Part shown: positions 15,864 to 24,744 of the stretch, piece after piece
Layout of the letters: each line of letters starts with the position of its first letter
Numbering within the stretch: the first letter of the stretch is position 1
Source of the DNA: Coriobacteriales bacterium
Lineage (GTDB): Bacteria > Actinomycetota > Coriobacteriia > Coriobacteriales > UBA8131
Direction: 5' to 3'
DNA length: 35,322 nt
Assembly (NCBI GenBank): GCA_031263105.1
Contig: JAISGJ010000030.1
Location: forward strand, 1-35,322
Program-made: the position numbers and the translations under genes
The notes under the pieces: generated by a model
What the model saw: the letters and a program-made list of their open reading frames with translations, nothing else
What the model was told of the DNA's origin: nothing
The model's database searches: none

Positions 15864-18800
15864 ATGCGCGAGGCGGTCATCAAATTCACAGACGTGTCGT
15901 TTGTCTACCAACCCACTAACGATGGTGCGCAGGGCGGGGGCGGCGGAGACAACGAGAGCGGGGGGCGGCGTGCGCGATGTCAGCTTCGCCGTCCGGCCGG
16001 GCGAGTGCGTGGTGCTTTGCGGCAGAAGCGGCTGCGGCAAGACGACGGTGACCCGGCTCATCAACGGGCTGGCACCGCACTTCTATCCCGGCGAGCTGAC
16101 GGGCGCCCTCGAAGTCTGCGGCACCGACGTGAGCGGAATGGGCCTCGCCGAGACAGCGCGTCTCGTCGGCTCGGTCTTCCAGAACCCCCGCAGCCAGTTC
16201 TTCAACGTCGACACGAACAGCGAGCTGGCCTTCGGCTGCGAGAACCTGGCGCTTGAGCGCAGCGAGATGCTCGAGCGGATGCGGGAGGCAACCGACGCCT
16301 TCGCCTTGGAAGGGCTGCTCGGGCGCAGCATCTTCGGGCTCTCGGGAGGCGAGAAGCAGCGCATCGCCTGCGGCTCCGTCTACGCGATGCATCCGCAGAT
16401 ATACCTGCTTGACGAGCCCTCGTCCAACCTCGACCTCGCCTCCGTGGCCCAGCTGCGCGAGGCGCTCAGGCATCTGAAGCGGCATGGCGCGACCATCGTC
16501 GTAGCCGAGCATCGCCTCCATTACCTCACGGGCCTTGCCGACCGCTACCTGTACTTCGAGGACGGTCGCATCCGAGACGAGCTTGCGGCCGGACAGTTCG
16601 AGGGGATGCCCGATGACGAGCGGGCGCGCCGGGGACTGCGCGGCTCAAGGCTGGGTTGCCTCGTCGCCGATGTTTCTCGCAATGACGGAGCGAAGGGCGG
16701 CGGCGACATCGGCGGCGGCGGGCGCGGGAACGGGAGCGACAAACGAAACGGCGGGAACGGAGGCAGCCTCCACGTAGAGAGCCTCAGCTGCGCCTACGGG
16801 AAGACGCCCGCGCTCGACATCGAGCGGCTGGACATACGGAAGGGCGAGGTCCTGGCGCTCATCGGCGCCAACGGGGCGGGCAAGTCGACGCTCGCGAACT
16901 GCCTCTGCGGCACGAAGCCCCACAAGGGACGGGTGACGCTCGACGGCGCAGCACTGAGCAGACGGCGGCGCCTCGACATGAGCTACCTGGTGATGCAGGA
17001 CGTCAACCACCAGCTTTTCACGGAAAGCGTGCGGGACGAGCTGCTGCTCTTTGGGAGGCGCACTTCGGGCGACGCCGACGAGGCACGCGCCGACGCCCTC
17101 CTCTCCGGGCTTGCCCTGACGCCTTGCGCCGAAAGGCACCCGATGACGCTCTCGGGCGGGCAGAAGCAGCGCGTCGCGGTCGCCGCCGCGCTCTGCGCGC
17201 GCAAGCGCCTGCTGTTCTTCGACGAGCCCACGTCAGGGCTCGACCACGCGGGGATGCGGCAGCTGTGCGCACTGATAGGCGCACGGAGCGACGACGTGTA
17301 CGCGACGGTGATCATCACCCACGACCTCGAACTCGTCACAGGCTGCTGCACCTCGGTGCTGCGCCTTGAGGACGGGAAGGCAGCGGAGCACTATCCGCTG
17401 GACGAAAACGGGAAACGACGACTCATGGAATGGGGCAGGCAGATGATGCAACAGGACGGAAGAGGGACGCAGGACGCGGCAGGGGCACAGGACGCGGCAG
17501 GGGCACAGGACGCGCCGGAGCCGACGGACGCGCAGGGCACGCAGGACCCACAGGGCACGCAGGACCCACAGGGCACACAGGGCACACAGGGCACGCAGGC
17601 CGCACCCAAGGAGTCGTCTCCCGACTTCAGGCGCCTCCTTCAGCTCGCGATGCGCAAGCGGGCGCTCTCCGTGGCATCGACCGTCCTTGCGGCACTCGCC
17701 GCCCTCTGCGGATTCGTCCCCTTCATCGCCATCTACCTGCTCATAGACGAGCTCGTCGCACTCTATCCGAATTTCTCCGCCGCAGACCCCGCACTGCTCA
17801 TGCGCTGGGGCTGGCTGGCGCTCGGCGGCATCGCGGGCAACATCGTGCTGTACTTCCTGGCGCTCAGTTTCTCGCACATCGCCGCCTTCGGGACGCTCTA
17901 CCAGCTCAAGATCGAGTTCGCGGGCCATCTCGCGAAGCTGCCGCTGGGCTTTCACGCCCAGGTGGGCAGCGGCCGCCTGCGCAAGGTGATGGACGACAAC
18001 ATCGAGAAGATCGAGGGCTTCATCGCCCACCAGCTGCCCGACATCGTGGCGGGCGTGGTCGCGCCCGTCGCGATGGTCGCCATCCTGTTCGTCGTCGACT
18101 GGCGCTTCGGGCTCGCGTCCCTGGTCGGCATCGTCTGCGCCCTCGTCATAGAGGTCCGGGCCTACGGCAGCGATGCCATGGAGATGGCGCACAGGTACCA
18201 AAGCACGCTGGAGGAGATGAGCAACGCCACCGTCGAGTACGTGCGGGGCATCTCGGTGGTCAAGGCATTCCGACAGACCGCCTATTCGTTCACGCGCCTG
18301 CGCGAGACGATACGCGCCTTCACCCGCTTCGTCATCCCCTACACGTTGAACTGGGAAAAGCCCATGTCGGCCTTCGTGACCCTGGTGAACAACATCTACC
18401 TGTTCGTGGTGCCCCTCGGCATCGTCTTGGGGATGTTCTCATCCGACCTGCCCGGCTTCGCCACGCACTTCCTGTTCTACCTCGTGTTCGTGCCCTGCAT
18501 CGCCTCGGTCATGATGAAGCTCCTGTACGTCTCGACCAACGCCATCCAGATATCGAGCGGGGTCGCGACGATGGACGCCATCCTCGCCCAGCCCGTCCTT
18601 CCCGAGCCTTCGGTGCCGCAGCCGGTAAGCGAGCGGCACGACATCGTGTTCGAGGACGTGCGCTTCTCGTACAGCGCCGACACGGGCGGCATCGGCACCG
18701 AGGCGGAGGCGCACCGCAGCCTCGGCGCGGGCGGGGGCGCAGGCGAGGGCGACGGGGGCGGGGGCGGCGGGGGCGACGCAGAGGCGCAGCAGCCCGTCGA

Positions 18801-19515
18801 GGCCCTGGGCGGCGTGAGCTTCACGGCGCGGCAGGGCGAGGTGACCGCGCTCGTGGGGCCGTCCGGCTCGGGCAAGACGACCATCGCGCACCTCGTCCCG
18901 CGCTTCTTCGACGTGACGGGCGGGCGCATCCTGCTAGGGGGCGTCGACATCCGCGACCTGGGGACGGCGCAGCTGATGGACCAGGTGAGCTTCGTGTTCC
19001 AGGACGTCTACCTGTTCAAGCAGAGCGTGCGCGACAACATACGGATGGCACGTCCCCAGGCGCATGACGAGCAGATCGAGCAGGCGGCGCGTGCGGCCCA
19101 GTGCCATGAGTTCATCGAGCGCCTTCCCCAAGGCTACGACACGGTGATAGGAGCGGACGGCGTGCACCTCTCCGGCGGCGAACGGCAGCGCATCGCCTTG
19201 GCGCGCGCCATCATCAAGGACGCGCCCGTGGTGGTGCTGGACGAGGCGACCGCCTTTGCCGACCCGGAGAACGAGCACCTGATCCAACAGGCCTTCGAGG
19301 TGCTCATGCGCGGCAAGACCGTGGTGATGATAGCGCACCGCCTCTCGACCGTCACGGGGGCGGACAGGATACTGGTGGTGGACAAGGGCCGTATCGTCGA
19401 GGAGGGGCGTCATGAGGAGCTCATCGACAGGAAGGGGAGGTACGCCGCGATGTGGGACATCTACGAGAAGACCGTGAGCTGGACCATGGCAGGACAGGAG
19501 GTGCGCCATGTCTGA
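15864..19515 (+). CDS. Fusion: EcfA-type ATPase (NBD1) - EcfA-type ATPase (NBD2) - exporter-fold ABC half-transporter (TMD + NBD3); apparent +1 frameshift near 15960-15965
   Basis: Three Walker A/signature sets (GRSGCGKTT/LSGGEKQRI; GANGAGKST/LSGGQKQRV; GPSGSGKTT/LSGGERQRI) and a 6-TM segment; intact ORF starts at TTG 15901, but MREAVIKFTDVSFVYQ (ATG 15864) is in another frame. Confidence 0.85.
16653..16697. repeat. Short dispersed-repeat-like sequence embedded in frame in the NBD1-NBD2 linker
   Basis: gggttgcctcgtcgccgatgtttctcgcaatgacggagcgaag, resembling the common bacterial repeat GGATTGCCTCGTCGC..TCGCAATGACGG. Confidence 0.55.
17460..17600 (+). repeat. In-frame coding minisatellite (9/18-bp units) in the linker between NBD2 and the exporter TMD
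   Basis: gcggcaggggcacaggac x2 plus partials; gggcacgcaggacccaca x2; gggcacaca units; encodes GTQDAAGAQDAAGAQDAP...GTQDPQGTQDPQGTQGTQGTQ. Confidence 0.85.
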
Positions 19516-21349
19516 TACGAGCAGCGCCGCCACAACCGGCACCCGCGAGGCCAACTCCTCACCCGCCGACACCGCCGCCAAACAACCTTGGCTCCAGCGC
19601 GTCCTCATGCTCAGCGACAAGGGCTACCGCGACCTGAGGAGCGCGATCCTCGCCTGCACCCTCACGAACTTCTCGCTGATGCTGCCCTTCGCCATAACCA
19701 TCCTCGTCATCGCCGAGGTCGTCGGCGCCCTGACCGGCGCGCAGGGGCAGATGGATGCAACGAGGCTCTGGCTGCTGTTCGGCGGCGGCGTGCTCGGTGC
19801 GGTCGTGGTGTTCTTCGCAAACCGCAACGACTACCGCAAGACCTATGTGGCCTCGTACCTTGAGACGGAGCACACCCGCGTCACGGTGGCGGAACGCATC
19901 CGCAGGCTGCCCATGAGCGTGTTCAACTCGCGCGACCTGACGGACCTGACCACCTCCATCATGGGCGACGTGGCGACCACGGAGCATGTGCTGAGCCACA
20001 TCATCCCCCAGCTGGCCGCGAACGCCGTCTCCATCACCGTCATCAGCGCGCTTCTGGCCGTCTTCGACTGGCGCCTTGCCCTCAGCGTCTACTGCACGGT
20101 CCCTCTGGCCTTTGCCATCATCGTCGTCAGCCGCCGCCTCCAGACGAGCCTCGGCAAGCGGCAGATACGCGCCAAGATGAAGGCGGCCGAGCAGGTGCAG
20201 GAGTACATCGACGGCATCAAGGTCATCAAGGCCTGCAACCTCACGGGCGCGCGCTTCAAGGTGCTCGACGACGCCCTCCTCACGATGAAGCGCCTCGCCA
20301 TCCGTTTCGAGCTCGGCGTCGGCGTCTTCATCACAGGGGCGCAGGCCGTCCTGCAGGCAGGCGTGGGGCTGACCGTCTTCGTGGGCGCCTTCCTCATCAT
20401 CAACGGGCACATCGACTTCATCCCCCTCATGATGTTCCTCGTCATGGTCACGCGCATCTACGGCCCCATCCTCACCGAGCTCACCCTCCTCCCCGAGCTC
20501 CTCTACAACGCCATCGTCGTGGGGCGCACGCGCACGCTGATGGCGATACCGGTCATGGAGGGCGCAGGCGAGGACGCTGACACAGGCGGCCTCGGGGACC
20601 TCACGATACGCTTCGAACACGTCGACTTCAGCTACAACGAGGGTGGCGAGAAGGCCGTCTGCGACCTGACGCTCACGATACCCCCGGGGCAGATAACGGC
20701 GCTCGTGGGGCCGTCCGGCTCCGGGAAGTCCACCCTGTCCCGCCTGATCGCGCGCTTCTGGGACGTCGATGCCGGGCGCGTGAGCATCGGCGGGCGCGAC
20801 GTGTCCGCCCTCGACCCCGAGTACCTCATGAGCTTCATGTCCTTCGTGTTCCAGGACGTCGTCCTGTTCAACGACACGGTCATGAACAACATCAGGATAG
20901 GGAGGATGGACGCCACGGAAGACGAGGTCGTCGCCGCCGCGCGGGCAGCCTGCTGCGACGAGTTCGTCACGCGCCTGCCCGAGGGCTACGACACCCTGCT
21001 CGGCGAGAACGGCGCCACGCTCTCCGGCGGCGAGCGCCAGCGCATCTCCATCGCGCGCGCCCTGCTCAAGGACGCGCCCATCGTGCTCCTCGACGAGGCC
21101 ACCGCCTCGCTCGACCCCGAGAACGAGATGCTCATCCAGCAGGCGGTCGCACGCCTTGTCGCCGGCAAGACCGTGGTCGTCATCGCGCACCGCCTGCGCA
21201 CCGTCAAGGACTGCAAGAAGATAGCCGTCCTCGAGCGCGGCAGACTGGTGGAGGAGGGCACGCACGACGAGCTCATGGCCAACGCCGCCCTCTACCACCG
21301 CCTCTACAGCATCCAACAAGCGACCCAGAGCTGGACGGTCAGGCGGTGA
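19508..21349 (+). CDS. Exporter-fold ABC half-transporter (TMD + NBD), partner of the upstream fusion; IrtB/YbtQ-like context
   Basis: 6-TM region, GPSGSGKST, LSGGERQRISIARALLKDAPIVLLDEATASLDPENE; overlaps the upstream stop. Confidence 0.9.
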   Translation: MSDTSSAATTGTREANSSPADTAAKQPWLQRVLMLSDKGYRDLRSAILACTLTNFSLMLPFAITILVIAEVVGALTGAQGQMDATRLWLLFGGGVLGAVVVFFANRNDYRKTYVASYLETEHTRVTVAERIRRLPMSVFNSRDLTDLTTSIMGDVATTEHVLSHIIPQLAANAVSITVISALLAVFDWRLALSVYCTVPLAFAIIVVSRRLQTSLGKRQIRAKMKAAEQVQEYIDGIKVIKACNLTGARFKVLDDALLTMKRLAIRFELGVGVFITGAQAVLQAGVGLTVFVGAFLIINGHIDFIPLMMFLVMVTRIYGPILTELTLLPELLYNAIVVGRTRTLMAIPVMEGAGEDADTGGLGDLTIRFEHVDFSYNEGGEKAVCDLTLTIPPGQITALVGPSGSGKSTLSRLIARFWDVDAGRVSIGGRDVSALDPEYLMSFMSFVFQDVVLFNDTVMNNIRIGRMDATEDEVVAAARAACCDEFVTRLPEGYDTLLGENGATLSGGERQRISIARALLKDAPIVLLDEATASLDPENEMLIQQAVARLVAGKTVVVIAHRLRTVKDCKKIAVLERGRLVEEGTHDELMANAALYHRLYSIQQATQSWTVRR

Positions 21350-21630
21350 GACGATAGGTGGGGCAGGCAACATCAGGCAAGAGACGGCAGCGGGGCAATT
21401 CGTCTCAGGGAGAGGCTGATTGGGCGCACCGCGACTCCATCCCTCTGAAACAAACCTAAGAACTATTTCCTGCGTCTTACCTGTCGCTATGCTACAATCC
21501 TTTTGACCGAGGAACGAAAGAGAGACATGGATAATTTGGAGGGGTCATCTTGACAAGTCTCTGTTAGCGTAAATCGACAAGCGTGGTATGATTGACGTGG
21601 TCAGACGCGGTCAGACGAGAACCAGGAGAT

Positions 21631-21858
21631 ATGAAAATGGCCGAATACCAAGTAAATTTTCTCTGGGATGAAGAAGCCGCTGTATGGATTGCCGCCAGCG
21701 ATGAGATTCCTGGCCTTGTGCTTGAGTCCGGCTCGCTTGACGCGCTTATGGAGCGTGTGCGCTATACCGCCCCTGAGTTGTTGGCGCTGAACGGTCAGCC
21801 AGAGGACGACTTTTCCCTACACTTTCTCTCCGAGCGCCGCGAACTGATTAGCTGCTGA
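21631..21858 (+). CDS. HicB-like/DUF1902 antitoxin-type protein
   Basis: MKMAEYQVNFLWDEEAAVWIAASDEIPGLVLESGSLDALMERV; AGGAG RBS; stop overlaps the HicA start. Confidence 0.82.
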   Translation: MKMAEYQVNFLWDEEAAVWIAASDEIPGLVLESGSLDALMERVRYTAPELLALNGQPEDDFSLHFLSERRELISC

Positions 21859-22052
21859 TGGCCGAGTACGAAAAGAGAGTTCGTGAGCTACTCAGTAGGC
21901 ATGGCTGCCATTTTGTACGCCACGGCAAAGGCGACCATGATATTTGGCACAGCCCCATCACGGGCATCAGTGTTAGTGTGGATACCAGAATCAAATCACG
22001 CCACACCGCCAACGCCATCATGAAGCAAAGTGGAATCAACCACCATTTCTGA
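21858..22052 (+). CDS. HicA-like mRNA interferase toxin
   Basis: VRELLSRHGCHFVRHGKGDHDIWHSPITGISVSVDTRIKSRHTANAIMKQSGI. Confidence 0.85.
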   Translation: MAEYEKRVRELLSRHGCHFVRHGKGDHDIWHSPITGISVSVDTRIKSRHTANAIMKQSGINHHF

Positions 22053-22252
22053 TAGCCCCATAGGGTCTGAAGCTGAAGACATGGTTCGAGGCCGCACTCT
22101 GGTCCGCATCCGTCGCCCCTGCCGTCCCGCTGCTTCGTCCTACTAATGTTCCACCTGCTCCGTTTCACCTGCTCCCGTTTCACCAAGCACATACCTCAAT
22201 CCGTTCAGACAACGCATTGCCTGCCTGCCTGGCGGGACGGTTGTCCTCTCCC

Positions 22253-22483
22253 TTAATGTGCTATGAGCTTGAAGTTTATCAGGCGGCTTACCGAAATGCC
22301 TTCTTCTTTTGCCTCCATGTCGAGCCGACGATGAACCGATGAGGGCATACGTAGGCCTATGGTTCCAGAATAGGTCTTTCGAGAAAGCGGCACGGGAGCC
22401 TCTTCCCCGCTGGCCTCCATATCATTATTGGTATCATAGTACAAGAACACACTGCTGTTCCTCGGCAGCGAAACATCAGAAGG
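22253..22483 (-). pseudogene. C-terminal fragment of a HicB-type antitoxin (ribbon-helix-helix end), 5' end replaced by a palindromic element
   Basis: RKTYSGTIGLRMPSSVHRRLDMEAKEEGISVSRLINFKL; the annotated GTG start (22495) lies inside the repeat TIR. Confidence 0.6.
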
Positions 22484-22635
22484 GTTACTGTCCACACCCT
22501 ACTGTCATTCCGAGCGTAGCGTAGCGAAGTCGAGGAATCTTTGGCTGCGAAGCAGCCAACTGGCCCGGTTGGGCGCCGATGCGCCCAAAGATTCCTCGGC
22601 TTCGCTCGGAATGACAGTAGGGTGTGAACAGTAAC
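22484..22635. repeat. Modular palindromic element, archetype copy C
   Basis: gttactgtccacaccctactgtcattccgagc ... gctcggaatgacagtagggtgtgaacagtaac; two perfect internal hairpins ttggctgc-gaa-gcagccaa and ttgggcgc-cgat-gcgcccaa. Confidence 0.93.
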
Positions 22636-22654
22636 TCAGAAGGAGGATCCGGCT

Positions 22655-23449
22655 GTGTACTATCCGGTGCAGATACCCTTTGTGTTAAATCAGCGGTTTG
22701 CCGAAGCCGTGCGCTATACAGAGGAGATTCTCCCATCGCTGGAGGGTTTCGTTATCTGCCTTTGGGAAATGACGCCGCTGGCCACGCGGGAAACCAAACG
22801 GGGAATTGAGATTGACAATGTGATTGTCACGGACGGCTGCATCGACCTTGTGGTCGAATATGACAACAGGCACATTGGCTACGCGGGCATGAGCAAAACC
22901 GAATTCCACTATAAGATTGATTCGACGACAAGGTGCATGGGGGCTCGATTGAAGCCAGGCGCTTTTCACCAGCTTACAGGTTTGTCGGCAGGCGCGGCGA
23001 TGGATGCCTTCCTCCCCCTTGGCACCGTGGACAAGGCCTTCGATACCGATGCCTTTTTCGCACTTTCGTTCGAGCGGGCCAAGGTGCGTTTCAGGGAATA
23101 TCTGGGTATGCTGGTCGGCGGCAGGTGTCCCGACAGCTTCACGCTGCTTTTTGACGCTTTGAGCCAATCGCCGCCCGTTGCGACGAAGGATCTGTATAAT
23201 CAGCTTCATTTCAGTCCACGGCAATGTCAACGGCTTTTTGCAAAGCGTTTCGGGCTTACCCCACAAATGGCGCTCTGCCTTATCCGCTTTCAAAAGTGCC
23301 TTGAGGTATTGACCGGCGGAAAAGCCGCACCCGGCGATATTTTGAACACAGCCACCTATTACGACCAATCCCATTTCATCAGGGATTTCAAACGAAACGT
23401 AGGGCTGACGCCGTTTGAACTGATACGGCGCTATAGGGAATATTCCTGA
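22655..23449 (+). CDS. AraC-family transcriptional regulator (lower GC, likely acquired)
   Basis: FSPRQCQRLFAKRFGLTPQMALCLIRFQKCLEVL...TATYYDQSHFIRDFKRNVGLTPFELIRRYREYS; GTG start with AGGAGG RBS. Confidence 0.88.
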   Translation: MYYPVQIPFVLNQRFAEAVRYTEEILPSLEGFVICLWEMTPLATRETKRGIEIDNVIVTDGCIDLVVEYDNRHIGYAGMSKTEFHYKIDSTTRCMGARLKPGAFHQLTGLSAGAAMDAFLPLGTVDKAFDTDAFFALSFERAKVRFREYLGMLVGGRCPDSFTLLFDALSQSPPVATKDLYNQLHFSPRQCQRLFAKRFGLTPQMALCLIRFQKCLEVLTGGKAAPGDILNTATYYDQSHFIRDFKRNVGLTPFELIRRYREYS

Positions 23450-23543
23450 AAAGACGGCGCATTTTTACAATCGTCTCTGTCTGTCTCACGATAGAATCAG
23501 GGGTTCATACAGGTTCTTAAAGATTAGAAGGAGACGATAGCCG

Positions 23544-23957
23544 ATGTATAAGAGCATGACCGCAAACTTAATGGTTGAAAGCGTTGACGATTCTGTTGAG
23601 TTCTACCGGAATATATTGGGGTTCTCTGTTGTCACTTCGGTCCCGAACGAAAACGGAGAACTTCAATTTGCCTTTTTGTCAAAAGACGGTCTCATGCTGA
23701 TGATGCAAGAGAAGGGCAATTTGACGGAAGAGTACCCGATCCTGAGCACCGACACGCTCCACCCGTCTGTCACCCTCTATATCGCGGTGGACAATCTCGA
23801 CGGACTCTACTGCGAATTAAAGGAGCGCCATGGGATTCTTTGCGATGTGCACACCACGTTTTATGGCTCAAAGGAATTCGCCGTCGCAGATAACAGCGGC
23901 TATGTTCTGACCTTTACCGAAGCCCACGAGGAACAGGATGGGGATAGCGAGGCCTGA
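23544..23957 (+). CDS. VOC-superfamily (glyoxalase/bleomycin-resistance-like) protein
   Basis: MTANLMVESVDDSVEFYRNILGFSVV...YIAVDNLDGLYCELKERHG...EFAVADNSGYVLTFTE. Confidence 0.88.
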   Translation: MYKSMTANLMVESVDDSVEFYRNILGFSVVTSVPNENGELQFAFLSKDGLMLMMQEKGNLTEEYPILSTDTLHPSVTLYIAVDNLDGLYCELKERHGILCDVHTTFYGSKEFAVADNSGYVLTFTEAHEEQDGDSEA

Positions 23958-23976
23958 AAGGGCATAGGGGCGAGGC

Positions 23977-24381
23977 TCAGGAAAGGGAGGTGCCGAAGGC
24001 CTCACCGAAGGCCTCGGCCGCTTCGAGGTCGTCCTCCGTCGGCGTGAACACCACCTTGAGCTGCTGCTCGAATACCCGGGCCTTGAGGCTTGTGAGGCGC
24101 TCGGCAAGATGGGACAGCGCCTCGCCGCTCCATCCGTAGGAACCGAACAGCGCGACCGGCCGTTTAGGAACGGTCACGGCGTCGATGCCAGCGATGAGAT
24201 GCCAGACGACGGGCAGGGCATCGCGGTTGATGGTCGGCGACCCAACGAGGAAGGCATCGCTCTCGTTCAGGCGACGGACCAGGTCCGCGAGGTCATGCCT
24301 GACGAGGTCGTAGCAGGCGACCTCGGCCTCTGGCAGGGCACGCAGCAGGCCGCGGGCGACATGGGTCTGCCGCCCGGTTCG
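23977..24381 (-). pseudogene. Remnant of a flavodiiron-protein flavodoxin domain, in frame downstream of the rubredoxin stop
   Basis: RTGRQTHVARGLLRALPEAEVACYDLVRHDLADLVRRLNESDAFLVGSPTINRDALPVVWHLIAGID...RPVALFGSYGWSGEALSHLAERL; no FMN-binding N-terminal strand and no metallo-beta-lactamase domain. Confidence 0.7.
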
Positions 24382-24537
24382 CTACTCGGCCTCGAACTGG
24401 TCTTTGCCCACACCGCAGACCGGGCAGACGAAGTCGTCGGGCACATCGTCCCACGGGGTGCCGGGGGCGATGCCCGCGTCGGCATCGCCGGTCTCAGGGT
24501 CGTAGAGGTATCCGCATACCTGGCACAGGTATCCCAT
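24382..24537 (-). CDS. Rubredoxin
   Basis: [60 protein letters not shown]. Confidence 0.95.
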   Translation of the reverse strand: MGYLCQVCGYLYDPETGDADAGIAPGTPWDDVPDDFVCPVCGVGKDQFEAE

Positions 24538-24744
24538 GGTCGTCCTTTCGTCGGAGGAGCGCTTCCCTCTTCCATGAGAAGTGTCGCAGGCACATGGTAG
24601 CGCAACGGCGAAAGACGCGCCACCTGCGCCACCCGCCGCATCGGCTGTGCCTCCAAGAGGCGAGACCGGCGGCGGGAGACGCGTCAAAGGGTGCCGGAGT
24701 GCCGGGGTGCCGCACCAGCCGACAGCAGGCGCAGCGCCGAGCCG

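Noticed and set aside
15901-15990. Programmed ribosomal frameshift in the ATPase fusion
   Set aside because: No clear slippery heptamer plus stimulatory structure recognised; tract slippage or sequencing error is simpler.
17391-17609. Cys/Pro repeat peptide ORF (CVPCVPCGSCVPC)
   Set aside because: Antisense translation of the linker minisatellite; no RBS or homology support.
19559-21373. 604-aa ORF on the - strand
   Set aside because: Antisense shadow of the ABC half-transporter gene; no domain motifs.
22053-22252. Possible small gene between HicA and the HicB fragment
   Set aside because: No ORF with RBS or recognisable motif; looks like degenerate intergenic sequence.
22484-22635. tRNA-like cloverleaf
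   Set aside because: No anticodon/T-arm consensus or CCA context; the long TIR stem fits a palindromic repeat instead.
24382-24384. Pyrrolysine or programmed readthrough at the rubredoxin TAG
   Set aside because: Rubredoxin is complete before the TAG and the downstream domain is truncated; gene decay is more likely.
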